Shown here: one piece after another, positions 16,950 through 26,003 of the stretch | How positions within the stretch are numbered: position 1 is the stretch's first letter | Layout of the letters: each line of letters starts with the position of its first letter | DNA from: an uncultured Oscillospiraceae bacterium | Lineage (GTDB): Bacteria; Bacillota; Clostridia; Oscillospirales; Oscillospiraceae | Direction: 5' to 3' | DNA: 64,000 nt | Assembly (NCBI GenBank): GCA_934569045.1 | Contig: CAKTJX010000007.1 | Location: 10,627 to 74,626 of the forward strand | Translations under genes and position numbers: made by a program | The notes under the pieces: generated by a model | What the model was told of the DNA's origin: nothing | Databases searched by the model: none | Seen by the model: the letters and a program-made list of their open reading frames with translations, nothing else

Positions 16950-18092
16950 TCAAGGTTCCAGCAGGCCCAGCTGCTGCTTCCAGGTCAGAACGCGCAGAAC
17001 CGCGCTGTCTATGGTCTGCTCCGAAATGTGGCCGTCCCGGACCGCTTCCAGCACCGCGGGGAGCTGGGTATCAAAATCCGTGCTGCACAGAAGGTCCGCC
17101 CCGGCCTGTACCGCCAGAACCGCCGCCTCCTCCGGGGTGTAGGCCCCCAGCGCGCCCATCACCAGATCATCCGTCACAATGACCCCCGCATAGCCCATGG
17201 TCTGCCGCAGATAGGCCATGACCTTTGGGGACAGGGAGGCAGGCATGCTGTCATCCAGGGCCGTGACGATGTTATGGCTCACCAGGATGGCCCCCAGGCC
17301 CTGCCCGATTCCCGCGGCGAAGGGCACCAGGTCCCGGCTCTCCAGTTCCTCCAGGGTTCGGTTGTCCACCACCTGGCCCACATGGGTATCCCCATTGTCG
17401 CCGTATCCCGGGAAATGCTTCATGACGCCGCCCACGCCGCTGTCCGCCATCCGCTCTAAGGTGCCTGTGACAAAGGCCGCCGTGGTCATGGGGTCCGCCC
17501 CCAGGGAGCGCTTGTACAGGAAGGCGGCCGGGTCCTGGCTGATGTCGCACACCGGGGCCAGATTCACGTTGAGTCCCAGGCTGCTGAGCAGATAGGCCTT
17601 TTCCGTCTCCATGCTGAGAGCCAGCTCCAGGCCTCCGGCCTCAAAGCTCTCCCTGGGAGAGGGGAATTTCTGGCTGCGAAAGGCCGGGTAGCTGCTGACC
17701 CGGCACACCGTGCCGCCCTCCTCGTCCACCGCCAGAAGCATAGGGATTGCCGATGCTGCCTGATAGGCGGTGAGCTTCTCCGTCAGGCTCTGGCGGGTCT
17801 CCCCTTCAAAGTCCCGGCCAAAGAGGACGTAGCCCCCCAGGAGGTAATTCTGCAGATCCTCCACCGCCGTCTCCATCCGGCACCGGGCCAGAAACATCTG
17901 GCCCACCTTCTCCTCCAGAGTCATCCCATCCAGCAGCACCCGAAGCAGGTCCTCCGGCTGGGTGGGGGCGGTGGTCTCCGTCTGGGTGGTTTCCGGGGGC
18001 CGGGTGGTCTCCGGCGGCTCCATTGCCACGGTTTCGGACGCGCAGCCTGCCAGAAGCAGCGCGGTCAAAAGAAAAGCAAGTCCTCTTTTCAT
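16950..18092 (-). CDS. GH3 beta-N-acetylhexosaminidase lipoprotein
   Basis: 380 aa. Signal peptide with lipobox LLLAGC (Cys17), a Thr/Pro-rich linker (about 20-46), then the GH3 barrel: DEEGGTV (about 123-129), KHFPGYGDNGDTHVG (225-239) and the nucleophile region VTDDLVMGAL (Asp308). The KHFPG motif supplies the His/Asp pair that NagZ-type enzymes use as acid/base. It removes beta-N-acetylglucosamine from peptidoglycan fragments or glycans outside the membrane. Start at 18092 overlaps the MATE stop (ATGA) with GGAGG upstream, so the two genes form an operon. Confidence 0.9.
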   Translation of the reverse strand: MKRGLAFLLTALLLAGCASETVAMEPPETTRPPETTQTETTAPTQPEDLLRVLLDGMTLEEKVGQMFLARCRMETAVEDLQNYLLGGYVLFGRDFEGETRQSLTEKLTAYQAASAIPMLLAVDEEGGTVCRVSSYPAFRSQKFPSPRESFEAGGLELALSMETEKAYLLSSLGLNVNLAPVCDISQDPAAFLYKRSLGADPMTTAAFVTGTLERMADSGVGGVMKHFPGYGDNGDTHVGQVVDNRTLEELESRDLVPFAAGIGQGLGAILVSHNIVTALDDSMPASLSPKVMAYLRQTMGYAGVIVTDDLVMGALGAYTPEEAAVLAVQAGADLLCSTDFDTQLPAVLEAVRDGHISEQTIDSAVLRVLTWKQQLGLLEP

Positions 18093-19447
18093 GCGGGGGT
18101 CGCCTCCAAAAGATACTTTTTGCGGAAATACCCCAGGTAGACCGCAAGGAATACCACTGATGCCAGCACCCAGGTCATGGGATAGCAGACGCAGAGCATC
18201 AGCAGGACATGGTATCTGCGCACCACGGTTGCCAGCCACAGCACCCGCACCACGCAGACCGACAGGCAGACAATGGCCGTGGGCTTTACCGAGTCGCCCA
18301 TACCCCGCATGGTGCCCGCGAAGATCTCCACCGGCATGAAGGCCGCCGCAAAGGGCTCAATGATGCCAATGATGTAAGCGCCGGTTTCGATCACCTGGGC
18401 GTCCTCCGTATAGATGCCCATGATAAACCGCCGGAGCACCACCAGCACCAGGCTGATGAGGCCCACCGTGCCGATGCTCATGGCAAGACACACCCGAACG
18501 CTCTGCCGGACCCGGCCGAACTTATGGGCCCCGTAATTCTGGCCCACAAAGGTGGTGATGGCCACGCCGAAGGCACCGGAGACCATCCAGGTCAGGGCGT
18601 CGGTTTTCGTATAGGCGGTCCAGGCCGCCATGACCACGGAGCCGAAAGAGTTGACACCGGACTGAATCAGGGTATTGGACAGATCGAACATCACCATTTG
18701 CAGCCCCGCGGGCACACCGATCAGCAGGATTCTGCCCAGAAGTCTGCCGTCTATCCCCAGCTCCTTCAGGCGCAGAGGGTCCTCCTTCTCCCGCAGCAGG
18801 ATGACCAGAAGCATGGCCGCGCTGACGATCTGGGAGAACACTGTGGCCAGAGCCGCTCCGGCCACGCCCATGCGCAGCCCCACCACCAGCACAATATCCA
18901 TCACGATATTCACAAGGCAGGCGGCGATCAGCGACAGCACGGGCCGCCGGGAATCCCCCATGGCCCGCAGGATGCCGGCCTCCATATTATAGAGCATGGA
19001 GGCCACCGCCCCCGCGAAATAGATGCGGACATACAGTGACGCGTCCCCGATGCACTCCGCCGGAGTCTTCATCCACTCCAGCACCGTGGGGCCGAAGCCG
19101 CAGCCCAGGACCGTAATAGTCACGCCCAGAATCAGCGACAGGGTGATGCCCGTATGCATGGCCCGCCGGACTCCGTCCCGGTTTTCCGCACCGTAGAACT
19201 GGGCCAGAATCACCGTCGCGCCGGAACTGAGGCCCGTAAAAAAGCCGTTGATCATGTTGACCAGTGGCCCCGTGGTGCCCACCGCCGCCAGGGCCTGGGT
19301 GCTGACGAAGCGGCCCACAATAATCGTATCCACCGTGTTGTACATCTGCTGGAAGAAGGTTCCCAGCAGAATTGGGAAAAAGAAGACGAGAATCTGTTTC
19401 CAGATTACGCCCTCCGTGATCTGCCGGGCGGCAGGCTGTTTCTCCAT
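18089..19447 (-). CDS. MATE family efflux transporter
   Basis: 452 aa, 12 predicted helices, with the typical start FPILLGTFFQQMYNTVDTII and GQNYGAHKFGRVRQ motif at mid length. It probably exports drugs or metabolites by cation antiport. The start is at 19447 (MEKQPAARQ), after GGAGGGAATACC; an open frame reaches further upstream but lacks MATE features and would pass through the promoter. It is followed without a gap by the GH3 lipoprotein gene. Confidence 0.9.
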   Translation of the reverse strand: MEKQPAARQITEGVIWKQILVFFFPILLGTFFQQMYNTVDTIIVGRFVSTQALAAVGTTGPLVNMINGFFTGLSSGATVILAQFYGAENRDGVRRAMHTGITLSLILGVTITVLGCGFGPTVLEWMKTPAECIGDASLYVRIYFAGAVASMLYNMEAGILRAMGDSRRPVLSLIAACLVNIVMDIVLVVGLRMGVAGAALATVFSQIVSAAMLLVILLREKEDPLRLKELGIDGRLLGRILLIGVPAGLQMVMFDLSNTLIQSGVNSFGSVVMAAWTAYTKTDALTWMVSGAFGVAITTFVGQNYGAHKFGRVRQSVRVCLAMSIGTVGLISLVLVVLRRFIMGIYTEDAQVIETGAYIIGIIEPFAAAFMPVEIFAGTMRGMGDSVKPTAIVCLSVCVVRVLWLATVVRRYHVLLMLCVCYPMTWVLASVVFLAVYLGYFRKKYLLEATPA

Positions 19448-19478
19448 TGGTATTCCCTCCAAATGCTTCTTACAGGGC

Positions 19479-19507
19479 ATTCTAGCACAGCGAGGGGGGA
19501 ATGTCAC
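19479..19507 (-). promoter_or_regulatory. Probable promoter of the MATE-GH3 operon
   Basis: On the minus strand GTGACA (19507-19502) and TAGAAT (19484-19479) are 17 bases apart, 32 bases before the start codon. Confidence 0.55.
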
Positions 19508-19552
19508 GACATTTTTCTTGCTATTCGACATCGTTGCCCCCGGTGCAACACC

Positions 19553-19768
19553 AACATTCTGGTGGTGGAATGCGGCACCACGGACAAGCGGGAGATCGCT
19601 CACGCGGTGAGCCAGCTTCAGCGCAGCGGTGCCAGGCTCCTTGGCATTGTACTGAACAAGGTCAACGGCAAGCAAAACCGCCACGGGCGGGAGGGCTACT
19701 ACGGCCACTACGGAAAATACGGAAGGTATGGCTATAAAAAATACGGGGATTACGGCAGGAAGAAATAG
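19553..19768 (+). pseudogene. C-terminal remnant of a bacterial tyrosine kinase (CpsD/CapB type)
   Basis: About 71 residues read NILVVECGTTDKREIAHAVS, then a helix LQRSGARLLGIVLNKVN, and end in a Tyr/Gly/Lys-rich tail (YYGHYGKYGRYGYKKYGDYG). This is the end of a BY-kinase: the last strand of the Walker fold plus the autophosphorylated tyrosine cluster. Walker A and A' are missing; upstream the frame crosses the MATE promoter region and loses homology. No ribosome site is seen. It is a relic of a capsule or exopolysaccharide locus that has been lost; the rest of the region up to 19890 holds no gene. Confidence 0.75.
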
Positions 19769-19890
19769 GCTGCCACCAACGCGAAAATTCAAAAAACTGC
19801 CCTGGGGCAACGCCCGCGGCATGGATTTTCTTCTGGCATATTGGATCGGAATATGATACGATTGTCGCAACTGTAAAGGAGGAACGCAAG

Positions 19891-21060
19891 ATGTTTTCCC
19901 TGCTTCTGATTGTTATTTACGCCTCTTTCATAAGCTTAGGCCTGCCGGACTCGCTGCTGGGGGCGGCATGGCCCTCGATTTACCCGGAATTGGGCGTGCC
20001 CATCTCCTATTCCGGGATTCTTTTCTTTATTATCTCCGCCGGGACGGTGATTTCCAGTCTCATGAGTGACCGGTTGATTCGGCGCCTGGGCACCGGGCGG
20101 GTCACGGCCATCAGCGTGGGCATGACCGCCGCGGCGCTGTTTGGCTTTTCCGTCAGCAGGTCTTTTCCGCTGCTGTGCCTGTGGGCCATTCCCTACGGGC
20201 TGGGGGCCGGAAGCGTGGACGCGGCGCTGAACAACTATGTGGCCCTGCACCTGGCCAGCCGCCACATGAGCTGGCTGCACTGTATGTGGGGCATCGGGGC
20301 CTCTGTGGGGCCCTATATCATGGGCTTTGCCCTGAGCCGCGGGGCCGGCTGGCCCATGGGATACCGGATCATCAGCCTGATTCAGATTGCGCTGACCGCC
20401 TTTCTCGTCTTCACCCTTCCCATCTGGAAAGAGGGTGGCAGCACGGAAGCCGCCGAGACAGATGCCCCCGCCAAGCCCCTGGGGTTCCGGGAGACCCTGC
20501 ATCTGCCGGGGCTGAAGGAAATCCTGGTTACCTTCTTCTGCTACTGCGCCCTGGAGCAGACCACAAGCCTGTGGGGCAGCAGCTACCTGGTGCTGTGCAA
20601 GGGGCTCTCCCCGGAGACCGCGGCCAGCTTTGCCAGTCTGTTCTTCCTGGGCATCACCCTGGGGCGGGTGATCAACGGCTTTCTGACCTTCAAGCTGAAC
20701 GACACCCAGATGATCCGGCTGGGCCAGGGCATCATTGCCGCAGGGCTGCTCTTCTTCCTGCTCCCCCTTGGGGCTTACACGGCGCTGATCGGGCTGTTTC
20801 TCATCGGTCTCGGGTGCGCGCCCATCTATCCCAGCATCATCCACGCCACGCCGACCTACTTCGGCCCGGAGCGGTCCCAGGCGGTGATCGGCATTGAAAT
20901 GGCCTGCGCCTACATTGGAAACTGCCTGATGCCGCCGCTGTTCGGGCTGATCGCCGGAAAAATCACGGTGGCGCTCCTGCCATGGTATCTGTTGATTCTG
21001 CTGGCGCTGATGGTTCTGATGCATAAGACGCTGCTGAAAAAGCGGAAAGAGCGCCTATAA
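19891..21060 (+). CDS. MFS transporter (FucP-like)
   Basis: 389 aa, 12 helices, with the loop 2-3 motif SDRLIRRLGTGRV of the major facilitator family at about 53-65 and a Gly-rich fifth helix. Overall pattern (LGLPDSLLGAAWPSIYPELG at the start) is close to sugar or small-metabolite proton symporters of the FucP type. AAAGGAGG precedes the start. It stands alone on the plus strand and its transcript is closed by the terminator in element B. The substrate is unknown. Confidence 0.85.
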   Translation: MFSLLLIVIYASFISLGLPDSLLGAAWPSIYPELGVPISYSGILFFIISAGTVISSLMSDRLIRRLGTGRVTAISVGMTAAALFGFSVSRSFPLLCLWAIPYGLGAGSVDAALNNYVALHLASRHMSWLHCMWGIGASVGPYIMGFALSRGAGWPMGYRIISLIQIALTAFLVFTLPIWKEGGSTEAAETDAPAKPLGFRETLHLPGLKEILVTFFCYCALEQTTSLWGSSYLVLCKGLSPETAASFASLFFLGITLGRVINGFLTFKLNDTQMIRLGQGIIAAGLLFFLLPLGAYTALIGLFLIGLGCAPIYPSIIHATPTYFGPERSQAVIGIEMACAYIGNCLMPPLFGLIAGKITVALLPWYLLILLALMVLMHKTLLKKRKERL

Positions 21061-21119
21061 CTGAAAATAGATTTCTCCGCAGGGCAACGTCATCAACTTA
21101 AGTGCAGGGTGAAGAGAAA

Positions 21120-21195
21120 CGTATACCCTGCCGGGAAAGCCCCAAGCCTTCTCCTGCTGGAGAAGGCTTTTTTTACTTTCCCATCAGGGTATACG
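21120..21195 (+). repeat. Palindromic element B with a built-in terminator
   Basis: 76 bases bounded by CGTATACCCTG and CAGGGTATACG, the ends of element A. Its centre is a perfect 11-bp hairpin (21144-21154 with 21159-21169, loop TGCT) followed by seven T, a textbook intrinsic terminator for the MFS gene that ends 60 bases before. The element immediately precedes an AT-rich gene remnant. Confidence 0.8.
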
Positions 21196-21720
21196 TTCGT
21201 CCATTTCTTGCTTTTTTCTGAACCACGCAACCTTAGAGATTATAAATATCTTCTATACTTAAAAGGTCAGCCACAAGCGATCGAAGATGATGAAGCCGAC
21301 AACGATGAAATTGAAGATTATGTCTTCAATGCGGATGTCCGAGAATGTGAAGGTGTGCTGGAAATCAAATACAGCAATAAGGTGCTTGAGAATCTTCTTG
21401 AGGAATATAATTATTCAAGCACCGAAGGAAGTAATACGCTTGTTAGATTTGACTTTGATGCTCCTGAATATTATGGTGTTGAAAATTTGGATTGTCTAAC
21501 AGAAACCCTCATTGCCAGTTTGATTAGGACCGGAAACGGAGAGGCTGGGCTTGAGCAGGCATTGGTTGATGCGTTCGATGATATTTGTGATGCTTTTACT
21601 TCAATTGAGGGAACTGCGGAAGAAGAAATCGATCCAGTTGGCCGTTCATGGGGATATGATTTCGAATTAAAAGACGGTGTGTATCGTGCCGAAGAACGTG
21701 AATGTTATGGTGGTTGGTGA
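21196..21720 (+). pseudogene. 5'-truncated AT-rich gene of unknown function
   Basis: An open frame runs from element B to TGA at 21720 (about 174 codons) and has no ATG in frame after the element, nor a ribosome site; the only in-frame start is a GTG at 21109 outside the palindrome. The protein is strongly acidic (AIEDDEADNDEIEDYVF) with RFDFDAPEYYGVENLDCL in the middle and ends ERECYGGW. GC content is far below that of the neighbours, a sign of transfer. I do not recognise the family. The start was probably lost when element B arrived or by deletion. Confidence 0.55.
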
Positions 21721-21776
21721 CATTCTAAGTGATTTGTTTATGATTAGCTAACTTCGCACCTCCTTTTAAGCGCAAA

Positions 21777-21815
21777 AACCTCTGCCGCAGCCATCAAAGG
21801 ATACGGCAGAGGTTT
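21777..21815 (-). terminator. mgtE terminator
   Basis: AAACCTCTGCCG (21777-21788) pairs perfectly with CGGCAGAGGTTT (21804-21815). On the minus strand the hairpin follows the mgtE stop by about 35 bases and runs into TTTTTGC. Confidence 0.8.
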
Positions 21816-21848
21816 CATTATGGAATTCACAAGCACTTTGCCCCGGCA

Positions 21849-23210
21849 TTACAGATGCAGCACCATTTTCGCAATATTGAAGTAGATCAAAAGCGTGGTG
21901 GTATCCACAATGGTGGTGATCAGCGGGGAGGCCATGACGGCGGGGTCCATGTTCAGCTTCTTGGCGATGACCGGCAGGATGCCGCCGATGAGCTGGGAGA
22001 GCAGGACGGTGCAGACCAGGGTCCCACAGACCACCAGGGACACGCCGAAGCCCACCCGGTCCAGCAGCATGAGCTTCGCGAAATTGCAGACCGCCAACGT
22101 GCCGCCGCAGAGCAGGGCCGCTCTGCACTCCCGCCAGAGGATGCGGGGCAAGTCCTTGGGGGCGATATCCCCCACGGCCATGCCGCAGATGATGGTAGAG
22201 GTGCTCTGGCTTCCGGCGTTGCCGCCCGCGTCCGTCAGCATGGGGATGTAGGCAGTCAGGACGGCCACCGCCGCCAGGGCGCTTTCGTAGCTGCGGATGA
22301 CCATGCTGGAAAAGGTGGCACTGATCATCAGGAACAGCAGCCAGGGAGCCCGGCTCTTATAGAGGTCCCACATGCTCTGCCGGAAATAGGGCTTCTCGGA
22401 GGGGCCCACGGCGTTCATAATGGCCATATCCTCGCTGGTCTCGGAGCGCAGGACCCCGATGGCATCGTCCACGGTGACGATGCCCACCAGTCGGCCCTCC
22501 CCGTCCACCACGGGCAGGGCCAGAAAGCCGTATTTTTCAAAGAGCCGCGAAATATTTTCCTGATCCTCCGTGGTCTGGGCAGAGATCACGGAATCCTCCA
22601 TCAGCTGGGATACAGGCTTTTCCGGATTCTTTTCCAGCACCAGAGCCCGCAGGGAAACCACACCCAGCAGCTTGTGATCCGGGGTGGTCACATAGCAGTT
22701 GTTGATGGTGGCCTTGTCGATGCCGCTTTCCCGGATGGCGGAGAGGGCTGCTTGGACGGTCATATCCGGCTTCAGCTCCATGAACTCCGTGGTCATAATG
22801 CCGCCGGCGGAATCCTGGGGATACTTCAGCAGCTCGTTGATCATCCGCCGGGTCTCCGGCTCCGCCTGGGCGAGAATCCGCTGCACCACCCCGGCAGGCA
22901 TCTCCTCCACCAGGTCCACCGCGTCATCCGTATAGAGTGCCTCGATCACGTCCTTCAGCTCCGTGTCGCTGAGGCCGTCAATGAGCTTTTTCTGAGCCTG
23001 GGCGGACAGCTCCGCGAAGAGCTCCGCCGCCTGGTCCTCCTGGCAGAGCCGGAATAAAATGGGCATCTTTTCCTTGGGCAGCTCCTCAAAAACCGCCGCC
23101 AGATCCACCGCCGGGATATCCCGCAGAATATCCCGCAGGCTCTGGTATTTCCTGGCATCGTCCAGGTTTTCCAAAATGTTCTTCAAAGTGATATTTTCCA
23201 TCTGTACCAT
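21849..23210 (-). CDS. mgtE: MgtE magnesium transporter
   Basis: 453 aa. An acidic N domain (about 1-130), two CBS domains (about 135-255, with YVTTPDHKLLGVVSLRAL and LPVVDGEGRLVGIVTVDDA) and five helices with the pore motif TDAGGNAGSQSTSTI (about 330-345). MgtE is a Mg2+ channel gated by Mg2+ bound between N and CBS domains. Start at 23210 (ATG) because AAGGAGG is 7 bases upstream. It is 35 bases downstream of the membrane-protein gene at 23246-24988 on the same strand, so it is probably co-transcribed; no M-box leader is present. Confidence 0.95.
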   Translation of the reverse strand: MVQMENITLKNILENLDDARKYQSLRDILRDIPAVDLAAVFEELPKEKMPILFRLCQEDQAAELFAELSAQAQKKLIDGLSDTELKDVIEALYTDDAVDLVEEMPAGVVQRILAQAEPETRRMINELLKYPQDSAGGIMTTEFMELKPDMTVQAALSAIRESGIDKATINNCYVTTPDHKLLGVVSLRALVLEKNPEKPVSQLMEDSVISAQTTEDQENISRLFEKYGFLALPVVDGEGRLVGIVTVDDAIGVLRSETSEDMAIMNAVGPSEKPYFRQSMWDLYKSRAPWLLFLMISATFSSMVIRSYESALAAVAVLTAYIPMLTDAGGNAGSQSTSTIICGMAVGDIAPKDLPRILWRECRAALLCGGTLAVCNFAKLMLLDRVGFGVSLVVCGTLVCTVLLSQLIGGILPVIAKKLNMDPAVMASPLITTIVDTTTLLIYFNIAKMVLHL

Positions 23211-23245
23211 CAAAATGCCTCCTTTTCAGGCGCTTCGGAGCCTGC

Positions 23246-24988
23246 TCACCGCGCATCGGGAGCGTCTGCCGCCGCTGTGATGATCACACGGCGGCCTGCC
23301 TGCTCCGGGTAGTGGACGCGAATCCACTCGGAAATGGTTGGATTCTCCGAATCGTATACGAAGATGTAATCCTGAATGATCTCTTTCTCCTCCGAGAGCT
23401 CCTCCGCCGTCAGAACGCCCACATAGCTGCTTTGAAACATGTACTTGGTCATATAACCCATATAGCCGTTGTCCATCGTCCCAAGCAGTACACAGTAGGA
23501 CTCCCGGTCCGGCACATTGTATTCCTCTCTCGCCTGCTCCATCCAGATTCTTCTCGCGGGGTCCCCGGTCTGGCTCGTTGTCAGTTTCACCGAGCCTGCG
23601 GAAAGACTGACAAAGGCCGCCAAGCTGAGGCAGACACAGCCCGCCACAGCCGCCCTTCGGCTTCTCTTGCCTCTCAGTCCGGAAATCAACTGAACCGCGG
23701 GGATCATATTCAGGTACAGAATCGCAATCAGAATTGTCCGGGTATACCGCTTCGCGGAGGCCAGCCGCATGGATTCCCCTACCGGCATGGAGAAAAGATA
23801 CATGGCAAGCAGTCCCAGCTGATAGACCACATAGAGCCCCAGGGAGAAAAGCACCAGCGGCAGGAACCGTTTCCGCTCCTCTTTTCCGAAGGCCAGAATC
23901 AGGCAGCCAATCACAACGCAGAACGCCGCGGTCAGCCACACATCTTTCCAGGTTACCGCGAATCGCAGGAAGGTCTTGCAGATCGCCAGCAGGTCCTCCG
24001 CCGTCCGTTCCGCCGCGCCGGTGCGGTAGTTCGCAAGGGTCATCGCATGCAGGGTCACCTCCGCGGTGGAAAAAGCCATCCGGCAGTGCCTCTGCCACAG
24101 CAGCATGGAGAAAAACGGGAACACAAGGCTGGGAATCCCCCGTGCAAAAGCCTTGCCTTGCCAGACGCACCGAAGGACCGGCAGTGCGATCAGAATGGCA
24201 AAGAACACGCCGGAATTCTTGATCTGAATGACCTGGGTCATATAAAGCGCGGAGCACCAGAGTTCCAGTTTTCCGCAGCCCTTCTTGCAGTGCAGCAGCG
24301 CAAAAAGCAGTCCGCACATGCCCACAATTGGCAAGAGCGTATCCACCAGCAAATCCGTGAGAAAAATATTATAGACAAAAACAACATAGAAAAAGGGAAC
24401 CACCGCCGCCGCGGCTGCCCACTGGCGTTCCCCCGCCAGAGCGAACAGCGGGAGGACCGCCGCCGCAAGCATATAGATCTGCGCCAGCATCAGCACCGGC
24501 TCCCCGGTTCCCACACACCGGGCAAAGAAATAGAGATACACGGAGCTCCCCAGGGGATACTCCTGGAACTCCACCAGGGTGTCCTCAAAATTGGGAAATT
24601 GGTTCCGGTCCAGCATCGTTCGGACAACCTGGCCCCAATGGGTGAAATTGTCGTAATGAACCAGCACCTTGCCATGGACATAAACGGCCGCCAGCAGCAG
24701 CACCGCCAGGAACACCCCATAGCCGGGCTGCCGGTACTTTTGGAGAAAGGCCAGGTTTCCGTCTCGCCGAATGCGGTACGCCAGGCCCAGGAAGCCCAAA
24801 AGATACAGCGCCAGTACAGTTTCCGGCAGCACGTTCAGCAGCCCGCCAAAAAACAGCGCCGTAACCTGCGCCGCCACCGTCAGGCTCGGCAGGAAAAAGC
24901 CGTTGATCCGTTCTTTTCCGGCCAGCCGCAGAAATTCAAAGGTGCCCAGCGTTGAAACGAAAAACAGCAGCGCCCGCATATATGTCAT
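23246..24988 (-). CDS. Polytopic membrane protein, GT-C glycosyltransferase-like
   Basis: 580 aa with about 12 helices and a 100-residue external C-terminal domain. The first long loop has HYDNFTHWGQVVRTML, an acidic-residue-containing loop at the place where GT-C enzymes hold their catalytic Asp; this is the main reason for the suggestion. Such enzymes transfer sugars from lipid carriers outside the membrane. No firm family assignment. A promoter with an extended -10 lies upstream (25052-25081); mgtE follows after 35 bases. It may modify wall polymers; the link to magnesium is not obvious. Confidence 0.6.
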   Translation of the reverse strand: MTYMRALLFFVSTLGTFEFLRLAGKERINGFFLPSLTVAAQVTALFFGGLLNVLPETVLALYLLGFLGLAYRIRRDGNLAFLQKYRQPGYGVFLAVLLLAAVYVHGKVLVHYDNFTHWGQVVRTMLDRNQFPNFEDTLVEFQEYPLGSSVYLYFFARCVGTGEPVLMLAQIYMLAAAVLPLFALAGERQWAAAAAVVPFFYVVFVYNIFLTDLLVDTLLPIVGMCGLLFALLHCKKGCGKLELWCSALYMTQVIQIKNSGVFFAILIALPVLRCVWQGKAFARGIPSLVFPFFSMLLWQRHCRMAFSTAEVTLHAMTLANYRTGAAERTAEDLLAICKTFLRFAVTWKDVWLTAAFCVVIGCLILAFGKEERKRFLPLVLFSLGLYVVYQLGLLAMYLFSMPVGESMRLASAKRYTRTILIAILYLNMIPAVQLISGLRGKRSRRAAVAGCVCLSLAAFVSLSAGSVKLTTSQTGDPARRIWMEQAREEYNVPDRESYCVLLGTMDNGYMGYMTKYMFQSSYVGVLTAEELSEEKEIIQDYIFVYDSENPTISEWIRVHYPEQAGRRVIITAAADAPDAR

Positions 24989-25051
24989 ATTTGTCCCTCT
25001 TCTCCGGCAGAATTTCCTCGTTGCCCAGCGAGGCTGCCGCCTTTTTCGACC

Positions 25052-25081
25052 ATTGTATCACGGTGGCCTCTCAATCGTCAA
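25052..25081 (-). promoter_or_regulatory. Promoter of the membrane protein-mgtE operon
   Basis: TTGACG (25081-25076) and TACAAT (25057-25052), 18 bases apart on the minus strand, with a TGA just before the -10 box (extended -10). Confidence 0.7.
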
Positions 25082-25086
25082 GAAAA

Positions 25087-25115
25087 TCCCCGGGCACCTG
25101 TGGAGCACCCGGGGA
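25087..25115 (-). terminator. Terminator of the sugar ABC operon
   Basis: TCCCCGGG (25087-25094) pairs with CCCGGGGA (25108-25115), just after the permease stop at 25122. On the minus strand it runs into TTTTCTTG, so it is a good intrinsic terminator. Confidence 0.75.
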
Positions 25116-25121
25116 AATGTT

Positions 25122-25991
25122 TTAGCCTTTGACGGAACCGGCGGTAACGCCCTTGATGATGAAGCGGGAGAGGAAGATGTACACGGCCAGCACCGGCAGG
25201 ATGGCAAGCAATATGAACATATACACCTTGCCGAGATCAAACTTGGAGTAGTCCGCGGCCCGGAGCTGGGCGATCATGATGGGGACGGTTTTCCTCTCCG
25301 CCTTGTTGAGAATCAGCGCGGGCAGGAAGTAGTTGTTCCAGGACTCCACGAAGGAGAAGATCAGCTGCACGGCGATAGCCGGCTTGATCATGGGCAGGAC
25401 GATGCGGTTGAAGGTGTAGAATTCGCCGGAACCATCCACCCGGGCGGCATCCACGATCTCCATGGGCAGGACGCTCGCCATGTACTGCTTCATGTAGAAG
25501 AACACCACCGGGGCGGCGATGCCGGGGAGAATCAGGGGAATGTAGCTGTCCGTCAGGCCGAACTTGTAGCACAGCTGGACAAAGCCGGAGGCGCTGACCT
25601 GCTTGGGAATGACCATCACTGCCAGGATGAAGGTGGTAGCGGCCTTTTTCAGCTTGAAGTCATAGGCATGGAGGCCGTAGGCGGTGAGGGCGGAAAAGTA
25701 GGTGGTGAGGATGGCGGTGGAAGCCGCCACAAAGAAGCTGTTGGCCATGCCTCTGGGGATGTTGATGGAGCTGTCAAACCAGGCGTTTTTCAGATTCGTC
25801 AGGAAATTCCCCTGGGGCAGGAATCGGAAGCCGCCCTGCAGATCCGCGTTGGAGCGGGTGGAATTGATAATCAGCATATAGAAGGAGAACAGGCACAGGA
25901 AGGACAGGAAGATCAGGATGATGTACACCACCACGCGGCTCAATGTCAGCATGGCCTTGGCCTTGCGGCTGTCGGAAGTATTGGTTTTCAT
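25122..25991 (-). CDS. Carbohydrate ABC transporter permease (MalG type)
   Basis: 289 aa with six helices and the EAA loop, here VDAARVDGSGEFYTFNRIVLP (about residues 180-200), that docks on the ATPase. Typical of CUT1 family importers for oligosaccharides. It is preceded by the partner permease (12 bases apart). The operon holds no ATPase gene; CUT1 systems often share one MsmK-type ATPase encoded elsewhere. The neighbouring GH94/GH1 genes make cellobiose or cello-oligosaccharides the likely substrates. Confidence 0.92.
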   Translation of the reverse strand: MKTNTSDSRKAKAMLTLSRVVVYIILIFLSFLCLFSFYMLIINSTRSNADLQGGFRFLPQGNFLTNLKNAWFDSSINIPRGMANSFFVAASTAILTTYFSALTAYGLHAYDFKLKKAATTFILAVMVIPKQVSASGFVQLCYKFGLTDSYIPLILPGIAAPVVFFYMKQYMASVLPMEIVDAARVDGSGEFYTFNRIVLPMIKPAIAVQLIFSFVESWNNYFLPALILNKAERKTVPIMIAQLRAADYSKFDLGKVYMFILLAILPVLAVYIFLSRFIIKGVTAGSVKG

Positions 25992-26003
25992 GTAAATCCC
26001 TCC

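Noticed and set aside
23211-23245. Possible M-box magnesium riboswitch before mgtE
   Set aside because: Only 35 bases separate mgtE from the upstream gene, too short for an M-box.
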